Part shown: positions 7,574 to 16,588 of the stretch, in pieces
Layout of the letters: each line of letters begins with the position of its first letter
Numbering within the stretch: position 1 is the first letter of the stretch
Source: Clostridia bacterium
GTDB lineage: Bacteria > Bacillota > Clostridia > Oscillospirales > Acutalibacteraceae
Direction: 5' to 3'
NCBI GenBank assembly: GCA_900771085.1
Contig: CAAGMR010000024.1
Coordinates: forward strand, 1 to 64,000
DNA length: 64,000 bases
Notes under the pieces: model-generated
The model's input: the letters and a program-made list of their open reading frames with translations, nothing else
What the model was told of the DNA's origin: nothing
The model's database searches: none
Program-made: the position numbers and the translations under genes

Positions 7574-8613
7574 GCTTTCCCCTTTTCATGTTTTCTACGT
7601 AGCTGACCGCACGAAGCTTCAATGTCCGGTCCAAGTGTTCTACGTATTGTAGTATTGATGCCCGCTTTTTCAAGAATGTCTGAAAAAGCCTTCAGTCTGG
7701 CATCGGTGCTTCTTTCATAGTCATTTTCTCTTACTTCGTTTGCAGGAATAAGGTTTACGTGGCAGAGCATGCCTTTAAGCTTTCCTGCAAGTTCTCTGGC
7801 GCATTCGTCAGTATCGTTGATTCCGCTCATCATCGCGTACTCAAAGCTGACTCTGCGATTGGTTGCCGCAATATAGTCCCTGCACGCATCAAGTAATTCG
7901 TCGATGTCCCAGCGTCTGTTAACAGGCATAATCTGAGAACGGATTTCGTTATTGGGTGCGTGAAGAGAAATAGAGAGCGTGAACTGTGGATGAAGTTCTA
8001 TGAGCTCATAAAGCTTTGGAACTATTCCACATGTTGAGAGAGAGATGTGTCTTGCACTGATATTGGTGCCATCCTCTCCGGTCACAATGTCAAGAAAGCG
8101 CATGACATTGTCGTAGTTTACAAGCGGTTCTCCCATTCCCATGAGAACGATGTGCGAAACTCGCTCGCCTGCATCTCTGCAGGCCATGTAAACCTGGGAA
8201 AGGATTTCTGACGCTGTAAGGTTGCGAACGCAGCCGTCAAGCGTGGATGCGCAGAAGCGGCATCCCATGTCGCATCCTATCTGTGTGGATACGCATACAG
8301 AATAACCGTATTTGTATTTCATGAGTACTGATTCGATGGTGTTGCCATCGTTCAGTTCATAGACGTATTTGATGGTGCCGTCTATTGCGGAAACATGCTT
8401 TTCCACAACAGTCACACCGAGGAGTTCATAAGACTCTGCGAGTTTTGCGCGAAGGTCCTTTGAGAGATTGGTCATCTCATCAAAGCTTACGGCATGTTTC
8501 TGATGAAGCCATGAGTAAACCTGGCCTGCGCGAAACTTTGGCAGACCGAGTGCAGCAAATTCTACCTGAAGTTCATTGAAAGTCATTGACTTTATGTCTT
8601 TTTTTGCTGCCAT
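7570..8613 (-). CDS. rlmN: Dual-specificity 23S rRNA A2503/tRNA A37 C2-methyltransferase RlmN
   Basis: RlmN is a radical-SAM enzyme that methylates C2 of A2503 in 23S rRNA and A37 of some tRNAs. The 347-residue protein has the N-terminal accessory domain, then the radical-SAM cysteines in CDMGCRFCAS, the GEPLVNYDNV motif, and a C-terminal Cys in GPDIEASCGQL that fits the mechanistic methyl-carrier cysteine. A second mechanistic Cys sits in VRNLT context before it. Start and stop overlap or abut its neighbours rsmB (11 bp) and prpC (4-bp overlap). It is distinguished from Cfr by length and by operon context. Confidence 0.96.
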   Translation of the reverse strand: MAAKKDIKSMTFNELQVEFAALGLPKFRAGQVYSWLHQKHAVSFDEMTNLSKDLRAKLAESYELLGVTVVEKHVSAIDGTIKYVYELNDGNTIESVLMKYKYGYSVCVSTQIGCDMGCRFCASTLDGCVRNLTASEILSQVYMACRDAGERVSHIVLMGMGEPLVNYDNVMRFLDIVTGEDGTNISARHISLSTCGIVPKLYELIELHPQFTLSISLHAPNNEIRSQIMPVNRRWDIDELLDACRDYIAATNRRVSFEYAMMSGINDTDECARELAGKLKGMLCHVNLIPANEVRENDYERSTDARLKAFSDILEKAGINTTIRRTLGPDIEASCGQLRRKHEKGKA

Positions 8614-8624
8614 AACTCTAAGTC

Positions 8625-9905
8625 TTACTCCTTCTTTTCAAGTACTGCGATGAAGAAACCATCGCAGCCATCCTTGTGTGGCATCAGCGTTTCCATGCTG
8701 ATGAGAACGGCGTTTTCAGTCGCTTCGAGGAAGCGATTTACAACGCTCTCATTTTCCTCCCTGTTAAGCGAACAGGTTGAGTAAACAAGGCGTCCGCCGG
8801 CTGTCAGATATTTCCAAACATTATCTAAAATATTGTACTGTAACGGTGGTAAGTTGTCAATTTCAGCGGGGTCCTTGTAACGTATCTCCGGCTTGCGTCC
8901 GATGACGCCGAGGCCGGCACACGGAACGTCAGCAAGTATGCGGTTTGCGCCCACTAAGGAATCATCAAAAACCTCCGCATTTCCGAGCTTTGTACTGACT
9001 ATATCAGCGCCGAGTCGCTCGGCGTTTTCTTTTATCAGTTTGAGCCTGTTACCGTAAAGGTCAAAGGCAAAAACCTCGCCTCTGTTTTCCATACGCTCGG
9101 CAATGGTACAGGACTTTCCGCCCGGAGCCGCACAGACATCAAGGACCGTGTCACCCGGCTGCGGGTCGAGGCGCTTTACGCAAAGCTGAGAAGATGCATC
9201 CTGAACGTGGAATTTGCCCTGTTTAAATGCATCCATCTCCTCAACACTGCCGCCGCTCTCGAGAATGAGCGCATCCTCCACGAGCGGATGGCGGCGAACC
9301 GTCACCCCTGCTGTCTCAAGCTCGCTTATAAGTTCATCCGTGCTCACGCGCAGCGTGTTCACTCGAACTGTAAGCGGCCTTGCGCCAAGGGCTTCCGCCA
9401 TGATGCCTTCGGCATCCTCTTCCCCGTACTGTTCCTTCCACATCTTTACAAGATATTCGGGACATGAGTACTTAACGGAGAGATATGCATCTCTGTCTTC
9501 CTCATCCGGGAGCTTAAGTCCGTTTCTCTGAATGTTTCTTAGAACCGCATTGGTAAGTGAAGCCGCAAAAGATGCTCCGTTCTTTCTTACCAGTTTTACG
9601 CTCTCGTTAATGGCTGCGTAATCAGGAATCCTGTCCATGAAAAGAAGCTGATAAGCGCCTATGAGAAGTGAAACATATACCTTCGAGTTAAGCTTTTTAA
9701 GAGGCTGTTTCAGGCAAAGAGAAAGGTTGTAATCAAGAGTGATTCTGCGTTCGATTACACCGTATACAATAGCCGTGAAAAGCGCTTTGTCGGCGCCTTC
9801 AAGACTTGAGTCCTCAAGGGCGCCGGCAATTTTTAAATTGGAATATTGTCTGTCTTTAAGAATTTTGCCGATGGCATCAAATGCCATCTGTCTTGGGTTG
9901 GCCAT
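8625..9905 (-). CDS. rsmB: 16S rRNA (cytosine-967 C5)-methyltransferase RsmB
   Basis: RsmB (Sun/Fmu) makes m5C967 in 16S rRNA. Residues 1-140 form the NusB-like RNA-binding domain, and the SAM-binding Rossmann domain follows with DVCAAPGGKS. The two catalytic cysteines lie in DVPCAGLGV and STCSLNREEN, typical of m5C methyltransferases. At 426 residues it has the usual length. It is placed between the zinc peptidase gene and rlmN with only 10-11 bp on either side, so the rRNA modification genes are co-transcribed. Confidence 0.96.
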   Translation of the reverse strand: MANPRQMAFDAIGKILKDRQYSNLKIAGALEDSSLEGADKALFTAIVYGVIERRITLDYNLSLCLKQPLKKLNSKVYVSLLIGAYQLLFMDRIPDYAAINESVKLVRKNGASFAASLTNAVLRNIQRNGLKLPDEEDRDAYLSVKYSCPEYLVKMWKEQYGEEDAEGIMAEALGARPLTVRVNTLRVSTDELISELETAGVTVRRHPLVEDALILESGGSVEEMDAFKQGKFHVQDASSQLCVKRLDPQPGDTVLDVCAAPGGKSCTIAERMENRGEVFAFDLYGNRLKLIKENAERLGADIVSTKLGNAEVFDDSLVGANRILADVPCAGLGVIGRKPEIRYKDPAEIDNLPPLQYNILDNVWKYLTAGGRLVYSTCSLNREENESVVNRFLEATENAVLISMETLMPHKDGCDGFFIAVLEKKE

Positions 9906-9915
9906 TGTGGCCTCC

Positions 9916-10650
9916 TTATCTTCGATCTGAACGATTGAGAAGTATTACTGCATAGCGAAGAAGGCTGGCAAGAGCCGAAGCGGCTGCGACAACATATGTC
10001 ATGGCAGCAGCGGTGAGAACAGCTTTTGCACCGTTGTATTCTGAACCTTCGAGCATACCTGTTTCATCGATAACCTTGAGCGCTCTGCGAGATGCATTGA
10101 GCTCAACAGGAAGAGTGATGAACTGGAATATTGTGATGAATGCATAGAGAAGAAGACCGAAATAAACAAGTCCGTATCCCATTGCACCCTGAGTAGCTGA
10201 AGCAAGAACTACACCAAGAATGGCAATCGGAAGGCCTGCTCTTGAACCGAAGTTTGTAACAGGAACAACTGCATTTCTGAGCTTGATTGGAACATAACCT
10301 TCTGCGTGCTGAGCAGCATGTCCTGCCTCGTGGCATGCAACGCCGATTGCAGCGATTGAAGTGTGTCCATAAACGCTCTCGGAGAGGCTTATGATGTTTG
10401 TCTGCGGATTGAAGTTATCTGTAAGGTTGCCGGCAATAGGCTGAATGGTAACGCCTTTTACACCGTAGTGGTCAAGTACTCTCTGAGCTGCCTGCTCAGC
10501 TGTGAGTCCCTTTGTTGAGCGAACCTTGTCGAACTTTGAATAAACGCTGTTTACTCTTCTTGAAGCTATTGCAGCAGCGAAGAATGTAATGAGCACAAGA
10601 ATGTATGTCCATCCATAAGCGCCATCGAAATAGTAGTTACCTAAGTACAT
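9916..10650 (-). CDS. Membrane zinc metallopeptidase, YugP family
   Basis: The 244-residue protein has an N-terminal TM helix, the zinc motif HEAGHAAQH near residue 110, and three or four further hydrophobic segments, which is the layout of the Zn_peptidase_2 (YugP) family. The substrate of this family is not known to me. The start at 10650 is chosen because GGAGGG lies five bases upstream; the upstream in-frame start at 10668 has no SD. It overlaps the end of fmt by 14 bp. Its insertion between fmt and rsmB is common in Clostridia but absent from the B. subtilis cluster. Confidence 0.88.
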   Translation of the reverse strand: MYLGNYYFDGAYGWTYILVLITFFAAAIASRRVNSVYSKFDKVRSTKGLTAEQAAQRVLDHYGVKGVTIQPIAGNLTDNFNPQTNIISLSESVYGHTSIAAIGVACHEAGHAAQHAEGYVPIKLRNAVVPVTNFGSRAGLPIAILGVVLASATQGAMGYGLVYFGLLLYAFITIFQFITLPVELNASRRALKVIDETGMLEGSEYNGAKAVLTAAAMTYVVAAASALASLLRYAVILLNRSDRR

Positions 10651-11602
10651 ATTTTCCCTCCGATACATTGTGACCGCGGAGATAATCTTCCGCGCTCATT
10701 CTACGTGAACCAAGCGGCTGTACCTCGAGAAGTTCGAGATATTGGCCATCGCCGCACTTTACAAAGAGTCTTGAGCCCTGCTGGTAAAGTGTACCCGGCT
10801 CATCATCTTCTGTTTCAGTTGAAATATCACCGAGGTCAAGGCCGGCAATGAATGCCTTTCTTGTCTTGTGAAGTTTAAACTGTTTATCGTTAAGAGTTGT
10901 CATGGCTGTTGGCCACGGTGACAGACCTCTTACCTGATTGTGAATTTCAGCAGCTGATCTGTTCCAGTCAATAGTGGAGTCCTTCTTAGAAAGCATCTTG
11001 GCATAGCAGCTCTGCGAATCATCCTGTGGAACAGGAACGATTGTGCCTGCCTCTATTTTTTCAAGAGCTTCTGAAAGAAGGTTGCCGCCGAGTACAGCGA
11101 GGCGGTCGAAAAGTTCGCCTGCTGTTTCGTCTTCTTCAATGAGAAGGCTGGAACTTAAGAGCATGTCTCCGGTATCAAGACCTTCGCCCATCTGCATGAT
11201 TGTTACGCCTGTCTCTGTTTCGCCGTTAACGATTACCCAGTTGATAGGAGCTGCTCCCCTGTACTTTGGAAGAAGAGAGGCATGTACATTGATACATCCA
11301 TACTTCGGATACTCAAGTACATCTGAGCGAAGAATCTGGCCGTAGGCCGCAACTACGATAATGTCAGGACGGAGCTCATCAAGAATCGGCATAGCTTCGC
11401 CGTTTTTAAGTGACTCCGGCTGGTATACGGGAATCTCGTGAATGAGTGCACATTCCTTGACCGGAGGTGCCGTCATTACCTGGTGGCGTCCACGAGGCTT
11501 GTCAGGCTGTGTAAATACACCGACAACTTCATGACCATCAGCTATAAGGTGTTCAAGTGAGGAAACCGCAAAATCAGGGGTTCCCATAAAAACTACTCTC
11601 AT
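10637..11602 (-). CDS. fmt: Methionyl-tRNA formyltransferase
   Basis: Fmt formylates initiator Met-tRNA using 10-formyl-tetrahydrofolate. The 321-residue protein has the start motif FMGTPDFAV, the folate and catalytic motif HASLLPKYRGAAPINW with the catalytic Asn/His/Asp arrangement, GVTIMQM, and the C-terminal OB-fold domain. It overlaps def by 4 bp (ATGA), coupling formylation and deformylation enzymes as in most Firmicutes. The stop overlaps the start of the YugP-type peptidase. Confidence 0.97.
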   Translation of the reverse strand: MRVVFMGTPDFAVSSLEHLIADGHEVVGVFTQPDKPRGRHQVMTAPPVKECALIHEIPVYQPESLKNGEAMPILDELRPDIIVVAAYGQILRSDVLEYPKYGCINVHASLLPKYRGAAPINWVIVNGETETGVTIMQMGEGLDTGDMLLSSSLLIEEDETAGELFDRLAVLGGNLLSEALEKIEAGTIVPVPQDDSQSCYAKMLSKKDSTIDWNRSAAEIHNQVRGLSPWPTAMTTLNDKQFKLHKTRKAFIAGLDLGDISTETEDDEPGTLYQQGSRLFVKCGDGQYLELLEVQPLGSRRMSAEDYLRGHNVSEGKYVLR

Positions 11603-12147
11603 TTTTTAAGTGCATCCTTTGCAACTGTAATATCGATGTTTTCTGTCTTTTCTGCTCTGCGTGCTCTGAGCATCTCCTCAAGTTCTTCCTGAGTGTGTGG
11701 GTTAGGATTAAGAACATCGAGGAAGAGTTCGCCATATGTATGACCGATTTCATGGCAGTAAGCCACTGCACGGAAGCCCTCAACGTCTTCTTCAATCTCT
11801 ACGCCGTTTCTGTCCTGATACTTTACGTGAATCTTTTCAGGACGGATTGTCTCGTAGTATTCACCCGGAATTGAAAGGCAGCCTTCTACCTCATACTGCT
11901 CGCCTTCGCTTGCAGTGATTTCAGGATTTATAAGTTCCACAAGACCGCGTTCATCGCCGATGTCAACGATAACTGCTCTCTTAAGGCTTGCAACCTGAAC
12001 GGCTGCAAGACCGACTCCGTCGGCGTCATACATGGTCTCTGCCATGTCGTCGAGGAGCTCCCAGAGTTTCTCGTCAAACTTCTTTACTGTCTTACTCTGT
12101 TTTCTGAGGATAGGATCCTTTTTTAAAACGATTTTTCTAATAGCCAT
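11599..12147 (-). CDS. def: Peptide deformylase
   Basis: Def removes the N-formyl group from nascent proteins; it is a metallo-enzyme. The 182-residue protein has the three family motifs: GVGLAAVQ (motif 1, usually GxGLAAPQ), EGCLSIPG with the metal Cys, and the HExxH helix, here CHEIGHTYGELFLD. In most deformylases motif 3 reads HExDHLxG, so the Asp and Leu are changed while both metal His and the catalytic Glu remain. It should still be active. The gene sits 9 bp after priA and overlaps fmt by 4 bp. Confidence 0.93.
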   Translation of the reverse strand: MAIRKIVLKKDPILRKQSKTVKKFDEKLWELLDDMAETMYDADGVGLAAVQVASLKRAVIVDIGDERGLVELINPEITASEGEQYEVEGCLSIPGEYYETIRPEKIHVKYQDRNGVEIEEDVEGFRAVAYCHEIGHTYGELFLDVLNPNPHTQEELEEMLRARRAEKTENIDITVAKDALKK

Positions 12148-12156
12148 ATTTCATCT

Positions 12157-14409
12157 TCAACTTTCTATTTCTACAATCGCAGCTACGCTGCTGTTAGCTG
12201 TGTCTTTGTTGTATGCCTTGAGAGACTCGCTGAGGAGTTCTCTGAATGTCCTGTCATAGCGGCACTTGAACATAACGCGATAGCGGAATGTATTGTTGAT
12301 TCTCACAATACGTTCAGGCATCGGACCCATTGCAATCAGCTTCAGGTCTTTTCCGTTCTTTTCAGACTCTAGCATCTGTTCCTTAAAAATACTCATAAAT
12401 GCCGCAGAAGATTTCTGAACTTTTTCTACGCGTTCCCCTCTGAATGAGACATAACAGATAGTACAGTACGGAGGGTAAACCATAGCTTTTCGCATGGTCA
12501 CTTCAGACTCATAAAAATGCTCATAATCCTGGCATGCCGCAAAACGGATTACCTCGTTCTGAGGATTAATGGTCTGGATGATTGCGTGACCCTCATACCG
12601 TCCTCTGCCTGCCCTTCCGACAACCTGAGTTATAAGGTCAAAGGTACGCTCCATGCTCTTGTAGTCGTCGTTGTAAAGTTCGGCATCTGCCGAGAGAACT
12701 CCGACTAAGGTAACGTTCTCAAAATCAAGGCCTTTGGCCACCATCTGAGTACCTATCATTATATCATATTCGCCGTCACGGAAGCTTTTCAGCTTCTCGT
12801 CGAATGAATATTTCTGCATGGTTGTGTCGGCGTCCATTCTGAGGACTCTTGCTCCCGGAAGAAGCTCTTCCAGAGTTTCCTCAATGCGCTGAGTTCCGCT
12901 TCCGGAGAAATGTACTTCCAGTGCGCCACAGGAAGAACAGCAATTTGAGAATGGTACCGAGTATCCGCAATAGTGGCACATAAGTCTGCCGTTGGCTCTG
13001 TGATAAGTCATAGAGATACTGCAGTTAGGACATGTAACCACTTCACCGCAGGCGTTGCACGCCGCATAGGTGTTGTATCCTCTTCTGTTCATCAGAAGAA
13101 TTGATTGTCTTCCGTTATCAAGATTGTCCTTGAGTTTCAGGAATAACGGTTTTGAAATGGCATTCATATTGCCATTGGTTCTCTCCTTTTTCATGTCGAC
13201 TATTTCAACCTTTGGCAAGGTTGCGTCGCCATAGCGCTGAGAGAGTTTGTTATATGTGTATCTGCCTGAAAGAGCGGCAGAAAAGCTTTCAAATGAAGGT
13301 GTGGCAGAAGCGAGAAGCAGAAGTCCGCCATTTAAAGATACTCTGTACCTTGCAATGTCTCTTGCGTGGTAACGCGGACTCATTTCCGACTTGTAGGTAT
13401 GCTCCTGTTCCTCGTCCATGATAATGAGACCGACATCGCTGAACGGAGCAAACACTGCAGACCTTGTTCCTACTGCAATCCTTGCAAGTCCTTTTCTTAC
13501 CCTTGTCCACTCATCCAGCCTTTCTCCTGCGGAGAGGCCGCTGTGGAACACGGCAACGGTATCGCCGTATCTGCTGTAAAACTTTTCGAGAGTCTGAGGT
13601 GTAAGAGATATTTCCGGAACCATTACAATGACTCCCTTATCTCCCTTCATTACCTCATCGATAAGTTTCATGTAGACAGAGGTCTTACCTGAACCGGTAA
13701 CGCCAAAAAGAAGACTGACTCCTCCGCCGGTCTGCATCTGATTTCTGATGTTATCAAATGCTGTGACCTGGTCACCGACGAGAGTGATATCACTCGTGTC
13801 TGTGACAGTTCTGTCATAAGGTGCTCTGAAGACCTGTTTTTCGTAAACTTCAGCTACGCCTTTCTTTACGAGGCCTTTTATCGGTGCTTCTGTAACGCCT
13901 GTAAAGTAGCAGAGTTCCTTAATTGATGCCGTTCCTATTCTGAACAGTTCCTTTGAAACCTCAAGCTGCTTTGAGCTGAGCTTTGGCTGGAACAGATCAA
14001 GGTCAGACTCATCTGTAATGGTTTCAATAAGTCTCACCATACGGATTGATTTATCTCCGACTTTACCGGATGGAACCATTGTTTTCAGGGCATCAAAAAG
14101 AGTACAAAAGGTCCGGTCCCTCATGTACTCTGCAAGTCTGATATTGTCAGGACCGATGAGGGGTTCCTCATCAAGAACAGCCCCTATCTCCTTGTACTTA
14201 TCAACATGTTCTATTGTTGCGGGATCAACTGACTCAAGGCTTATGATAAAGCCGCATCGAGCCTGTCCTCCTCGTCCGAAAGGCACCATTACACGGCATC
14301 CAACCATGGCAGATACGGCCATATTGTCCGGAACAATATAGCTATAGAGCTTGTCAAAATGGTACGCAGTATTCTGCACTGCTACCCCGGCAAGAACCAG
14401 ACTGTCCAT
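12157..14409 (-). CDS. priA: Primosomal protein N' (replication restart helicase PriA)
   Basis: PriA loads the replisome at stalled forks. The 750-residue protein contains the N-terminal 3'-DNA-binding domain, the helicase core with Walker A GVTGSGKTS and Walker B DEEQEHTYKS, a zinc-binding insertion with about eight Cys (CNACG, CPNC, CHYCGY, CSSCG), and the C-terminal helicase motifs QMVAKGLDF and QVVGRAGR. Its length matches Clostridial PriA. It lies between rpoZ and def; the coaBC gene found between rpoZ and priA in B. subtilis is absent. Confidence 0.97.
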   Translation of the reverse strand: MDSLVLAGVAVQNTAYHFDKLYSYIVPDNMAVSAMVGCRVMVPFGRGGQARCGFIISLESVDPATIEHVDKYKEIGAVLDEEPLIGPDNIRLAEYMRDRTFCTLFDALKTMVPSGKVGDKSIRMVRLIETITDESDLDLFQPKLSSKQLEVSKELFRIGTASIKELCYFTGVTEAPIKGLVKKGVAEVYEKQVFRAPYDRTVTDTSDITLVGDQVTAFDNIRNQMQTGGGVSLLFGVTGSGKTSVYMKLIDEVMKGDKGVIVMVPEISLTPQTLEKFYSRYGDTVAVFHSGLSAGERLDEWTRVRKGLARIAVGTRSAVFAPFSDVGLIIMDEEQEHTYKSEMSPRYHARDIARYRVSLNGGLLLLASATPSFESFSAALSGRYTYNKLSQRYGDATLPKVEIVDMKKERTNGNMNAISKPLFLKLKDNLDNGRQSILLMNRRGYNTYAACNACGEVVTCPNCSISMTYHRANGRLMCHYCGYSVPFSNCCSSCGALEVHFSGSGTQRIEETLEELLPGARVLRMDADTTMQKYSFDEKLKSFRDGEYDIMIGTQMVAKGLDFENVTLVGVLSADAELYNDDYKSMERTFDLITQVVGRAGRGRYEGHAIIQTINPQNEVIRFAACQDYEHFYESEVTMRKAMVYPPYCTICYVSFRGERVEKVQKSSAAFMSIFKEQMLESEKNGKDLKLIAMGPMPERIVRINNTFRYRVMFKCRYDRTFRELLSESLKAYNKDTANSSVAAIVEIES

Positions 14410-14431
14410 GATTTCCTCCGTAGTTGGTTTG

Positions 14432-14689
14432 TTAGATGTTCTGAATCTCTTCAGGCTCTACGATTTCGTAGTTGCCGTCAAGGAACTCAGCGAGTGCCAT
14501 TGAAACAGGCTTATCTGTGATAATCTCGCCCATTTCGTTAGCTTCATCTGAAATCTCTCTTGCAAGCTTTGCAGTAGCTGTTACGAGGGAGTAACGGCTG
14601 ATGCGGCCTTCAAGCTGATCAGATTTAAGAAGTTCCTTAAGATCAGGGTTAAAATCTTTTACTTTGATTTCGTTGTCAAAAAAGCTCAT
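14432..14689 (-). CDS. rpoZ: DNA-directed RNA polymerase omega subunit
   Basis: Omega assists assembly of the beta-prime subunit. The 85-residue sequence carries the omega core RYSLVTATAKLAREI and the helix EKPVSMALAEF-type segment (here DKPVSMALAEF). Position directly after gmk (27 bp) and before priA (22 bp) is the conserved Firmicutes order and supports the call. It is slightly longer than the B. subtilis protein because of an N-terminal extension. Confidence 0.93.
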   Translation of the reverse strand: MSFFDNEIKVKDFNPDLKELLKSDQLEGRISRYSLVTATAKLAREISDEANEMGEIITDKPVSMALAEFLDGNYEIVEPEEIQNI

Positions 14690-14716
14690 ATTATTACCTC
14701 TTCTTTTTTGGGTTGT

Positions 14717-15325
14717 TTACATTATTTCAACAGCTTCAGGAGAGTTACCCTCTCTAAGCATGCGTCTGTATCTTAAAATAACTTCGAGGACGTTTTCAGC
14801 AGCTTCCTCGAGTCTGTCATTTACAATGATAAAGTCATATTTCTGCGACATTGCTATTTCCTGTCTTGCTATCTCAAGACGTTTTTCTATCTCTGCCTCA
14901 GTTTCGGTATTGCGGCCTTCAAGTCTGCGTCTTAACGCGTGTACTGAAGGTGGCATAAGGAACATGGAACATACTTCGCCGTCCCAGTTTTCTCTGATGA
15001 TGGAAGCTCCCTGAACCTCAATGTTGAGAATAACTGTCTTGCCATCTGCAATCCAGTTTGCAACAGGAGTTTTTGGTGTGCCGTAATAGTTGTCACCATA
15101 CTTTGCCCACTCGAGCATCTCACCGTCTGCGATATTCTTTTCAAACTCTTCTTTTGTAACAAAGAAGTAATTGACACCGTCAACCTCACCCTGTCTTGGT
15201 GCTCTTGTTGTCATAGACACTGAAACACATGACTTTGGGTCAAGCTTTAATACTTCGTTGATGACTGTGTCCTTTCCGGCTCCCGATGGGCCCGAAATCA
15301 CAAGAAGGAATCCGCTCTTATTCAT
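14717..15325 (-). CDS. gmk: Guanylate kinase
   Basis: Gmk converts GMP to GDP with ATP. The 202-residue protein shows the P-loop SGPSGAGKDTV, the GMP-binding motif SMTTRAPRQGEVDGVNY, the lid region and the LEIARQEI-type C-terminal helix. It shares one base with the end of remA (TAATG), so translation of the two is coupled. In other Firmicutes Gmk is a (p)ppGpp target; that applies here only by family. Confidence 0.97.
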   Translation of the reverse strand: MNKSGFLLVISGPSGAGKDTVINEVLKLDPKSCVSVSMTTRAPRQGEVDGVNYFFVTKEEFEKNIADGEMLEWAKYGDNYYGTPKTPVANWIADGKTVILNIEVQGASIIRENWDGEVCSMFLMPPSVHALRRRLEGRNTETEAEIEKRLEIARQEIAMSQKYDFIIVNDRLEEAAENVLEVILRYRRMLREGNSPEAVEIM

Positions 15326-15582
15326 TATCCTTCTACCTCCTCTGAAACCTCTTCGTTAATACGTCCTGCGAGGGTCTCCGGCTGAAGATAGGAAAGTATG
15401 CAGTTGTCTGTGTCAGTAAGTATTACAGCCTTAGTCTTGCGGCCGTGAGAAGCATCTATGAGTGTTCCTTTTTCCTTGCACTCACCGATGATACGTTTAA
15501 CCGGTGCAGAATCAGGGCTTACTATAGCCACAACTCTGTCGACATTTACACAGTTACCGAAACCTATGTTTACAAGTTTCAA
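15325..15582 (-). CDS. remA: RemA/DUF370 family DNA-binding regulator
   Basis: RemA was shown in B. subtilis to activate extracellular matrix and osmoprotection genes by binding DNA as a multimer. The 85-residue protein shows the DUF370 signature: NIGFGN near the N-terminus, AIVSPDSAPVKRII, and DASHGRKTKAVI with basic residues that would contact DNA. It lies between yicC (24 bp) and gmk (1-bp overlap), the invariant family location. In a non-matrix-forming anaerobe its regulon is unknown. Confidence 0.93.
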   Translation of the reverse strand: MKLVNIGFGNCVNVDRVVAIVSPDSAPVKRIIGECKEKGTLIDASHGRKTKAVILTDTDNCILSYLQPETLAGRINEEVSEEVEG

Positions 15583-15605
15583 GTCCTTACCCCCGTTTTC
15601 ATCGA

Positions 15606-16484
15606 TTATTCGATGTTTTGAACCTGTTCACGAATCTTTTCAATCTCGCCCTTCATAGCAAGAACACGAGAAGTGATTTCGAAATCAGAACACTTGGAAC
15701 CGATGGTATTGGTTTCACGATTGATTTCCTGAACAAGGAAGTCCATCTTTCGACCAATTGCACCGTCTTCTGTAAACATTGCCTTAAGTCCTTCAATGTG
15801 ACTGTGAAGACGAACTGTTTCCTCATCAACGGCAACCTTATCGGCATATATTGCAGCTTCTGTAAGAAGTCTTGTCTCATCAACCTTTGCATCGTCGAGA
15901 AGTTCGCGCATACGCTGCTTCATCTTCTCGTTGTACTCTGCAACAGTTTCAGGAGATCTCTTTTCAATGAAGGCAACATTTTCAAGGATGTTATCAGCTT
16001 TGCTGCAGATATCTTCCTTAAGCTTCTCGCCTTCACGTTCACGCATTGCAACGAACTTGTCTACTGCTTCTGCGAGAACAGGTTTAACAACATTCCAGAT
16101 TGTTTCCTCATCTGTTGCCTCCTTGTGGATGGCAGCAACATCGTTGAAACGGATGAGGTTTGTTGCGGAAAGGTCGTTTCTGATGTTATAAGTCTCTTCA
16201 AGTTCAGCACATGCATCAACATATGCCTTTGCAAGGCTGTGGTTGATCTGAAGAGTTACGTTGTCAGATGCAAGTTCCTGGATGGAAACCATGCATTCTA
16301 CCTTACCTCTTGCAATATACTCCTGAAGATAAGCCTTGAGCTTTTCCTCGAGGAAAGCATACTGACGTGTTACTCTGAAATTTGGCTCAAAGTAACGATG
16401 GTTTACAGCTTTCACTTCGATAAGGATGCTGTAAGCCTCATTTTCAAGCTGTGCACGGCCGAAGCCGGTCATACTTTTTACCAT
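15606..16484 (-). CDS. yicC: YicC/YloC-family endoribonuclease
   Basis: YicC-family proteins are stress-induced endoribonucleases; E. coli YicC acts on the sRNA RyhB. The 292-residue protein begins with the signature MVKSMTGFGRA, includes VKAVNHRYFE, and has the conserved C-terminal domain with EINRETNTIGSKCSD. TTGGAAAGG-type leader sequence and AAAGGAG precede the ATG. It is the first gene of the large housekeeping operon, read from the promoter at 16559-16587. Confidence 0.94.
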   Translation of the reverse strand: MVKSMTGFGRAQLENEAYSILIEVKAVNHRYFEPNFRVTRQYAFLEEKLKAYLQEYIARGKVECMVSIQELASDNVTLQINHSLAKAYVDACAELEETYNIRNDLSATNLIRFNDVAAIHKEATDEETIWNVVKPVLAEAVDKFVAMREREGEKLKEDICSKADNILENVAFIEKRSPETVAEYNEKMKQRMRELLDDAKVDETRLLTEAAIYADKVAVDEETVRLHSHIEGLKAMFTEDGAIGRKMDFLVQEINRETNTIGSKCSDFEITSRVLAMKGEIEKIREQVQNIE

Positions 16485-16503
16485 ATTTGTTTTACTCCTT
16501 TGG

Positions 16504-16548
16504 AAAGGGCTGAATGTAGCATAACTAAAGCCTGTTTTGCCCTTTAGT
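16504..16548 (-). other. yicC leader with two mutually exclusive hairpins
   Basis: In the leader, AAAGGGC/GCCCTTT (16504-16510 with 16539-16545) and ACTAAAG/CTTTAGT (16524-16530 with 16542-16548) share sequence at 16542-16545, so only one stem can form at a time. The distal arm ends just upstream of the yicC SD. No poly-T follows, so this is not an obvious terminator. Confidence 0.45.
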
Positions 16549-16558
16549 CCAAATAGAA

Positions 16559-16587
16559 ATTATACTGCAAAACAGCAATTTTGGCAA
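16559..16587 (-). promoter_or_regulatory. Promoter of the yicC-remA-gmk-rpoZ... operon
   Basis: On the minus strand TTGCCA (16582-16587) and TATAAT (16559-16564) are spaced by exactly 17 bp. This is a near-consensus sigma-A promoter directly behind the rluB stop codon, with a leader of about 65 nt before yicC. Confidence 0.8.
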
Positions 16588-16588
16588 A

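Noticed and set aside
15618..16547. 309-codon open frame opposite yicC
   Set aside because: Yields a Cys/Phe-rich product typical of antisense shadow; yicC on the minus strand has clear family motifs and an SD.
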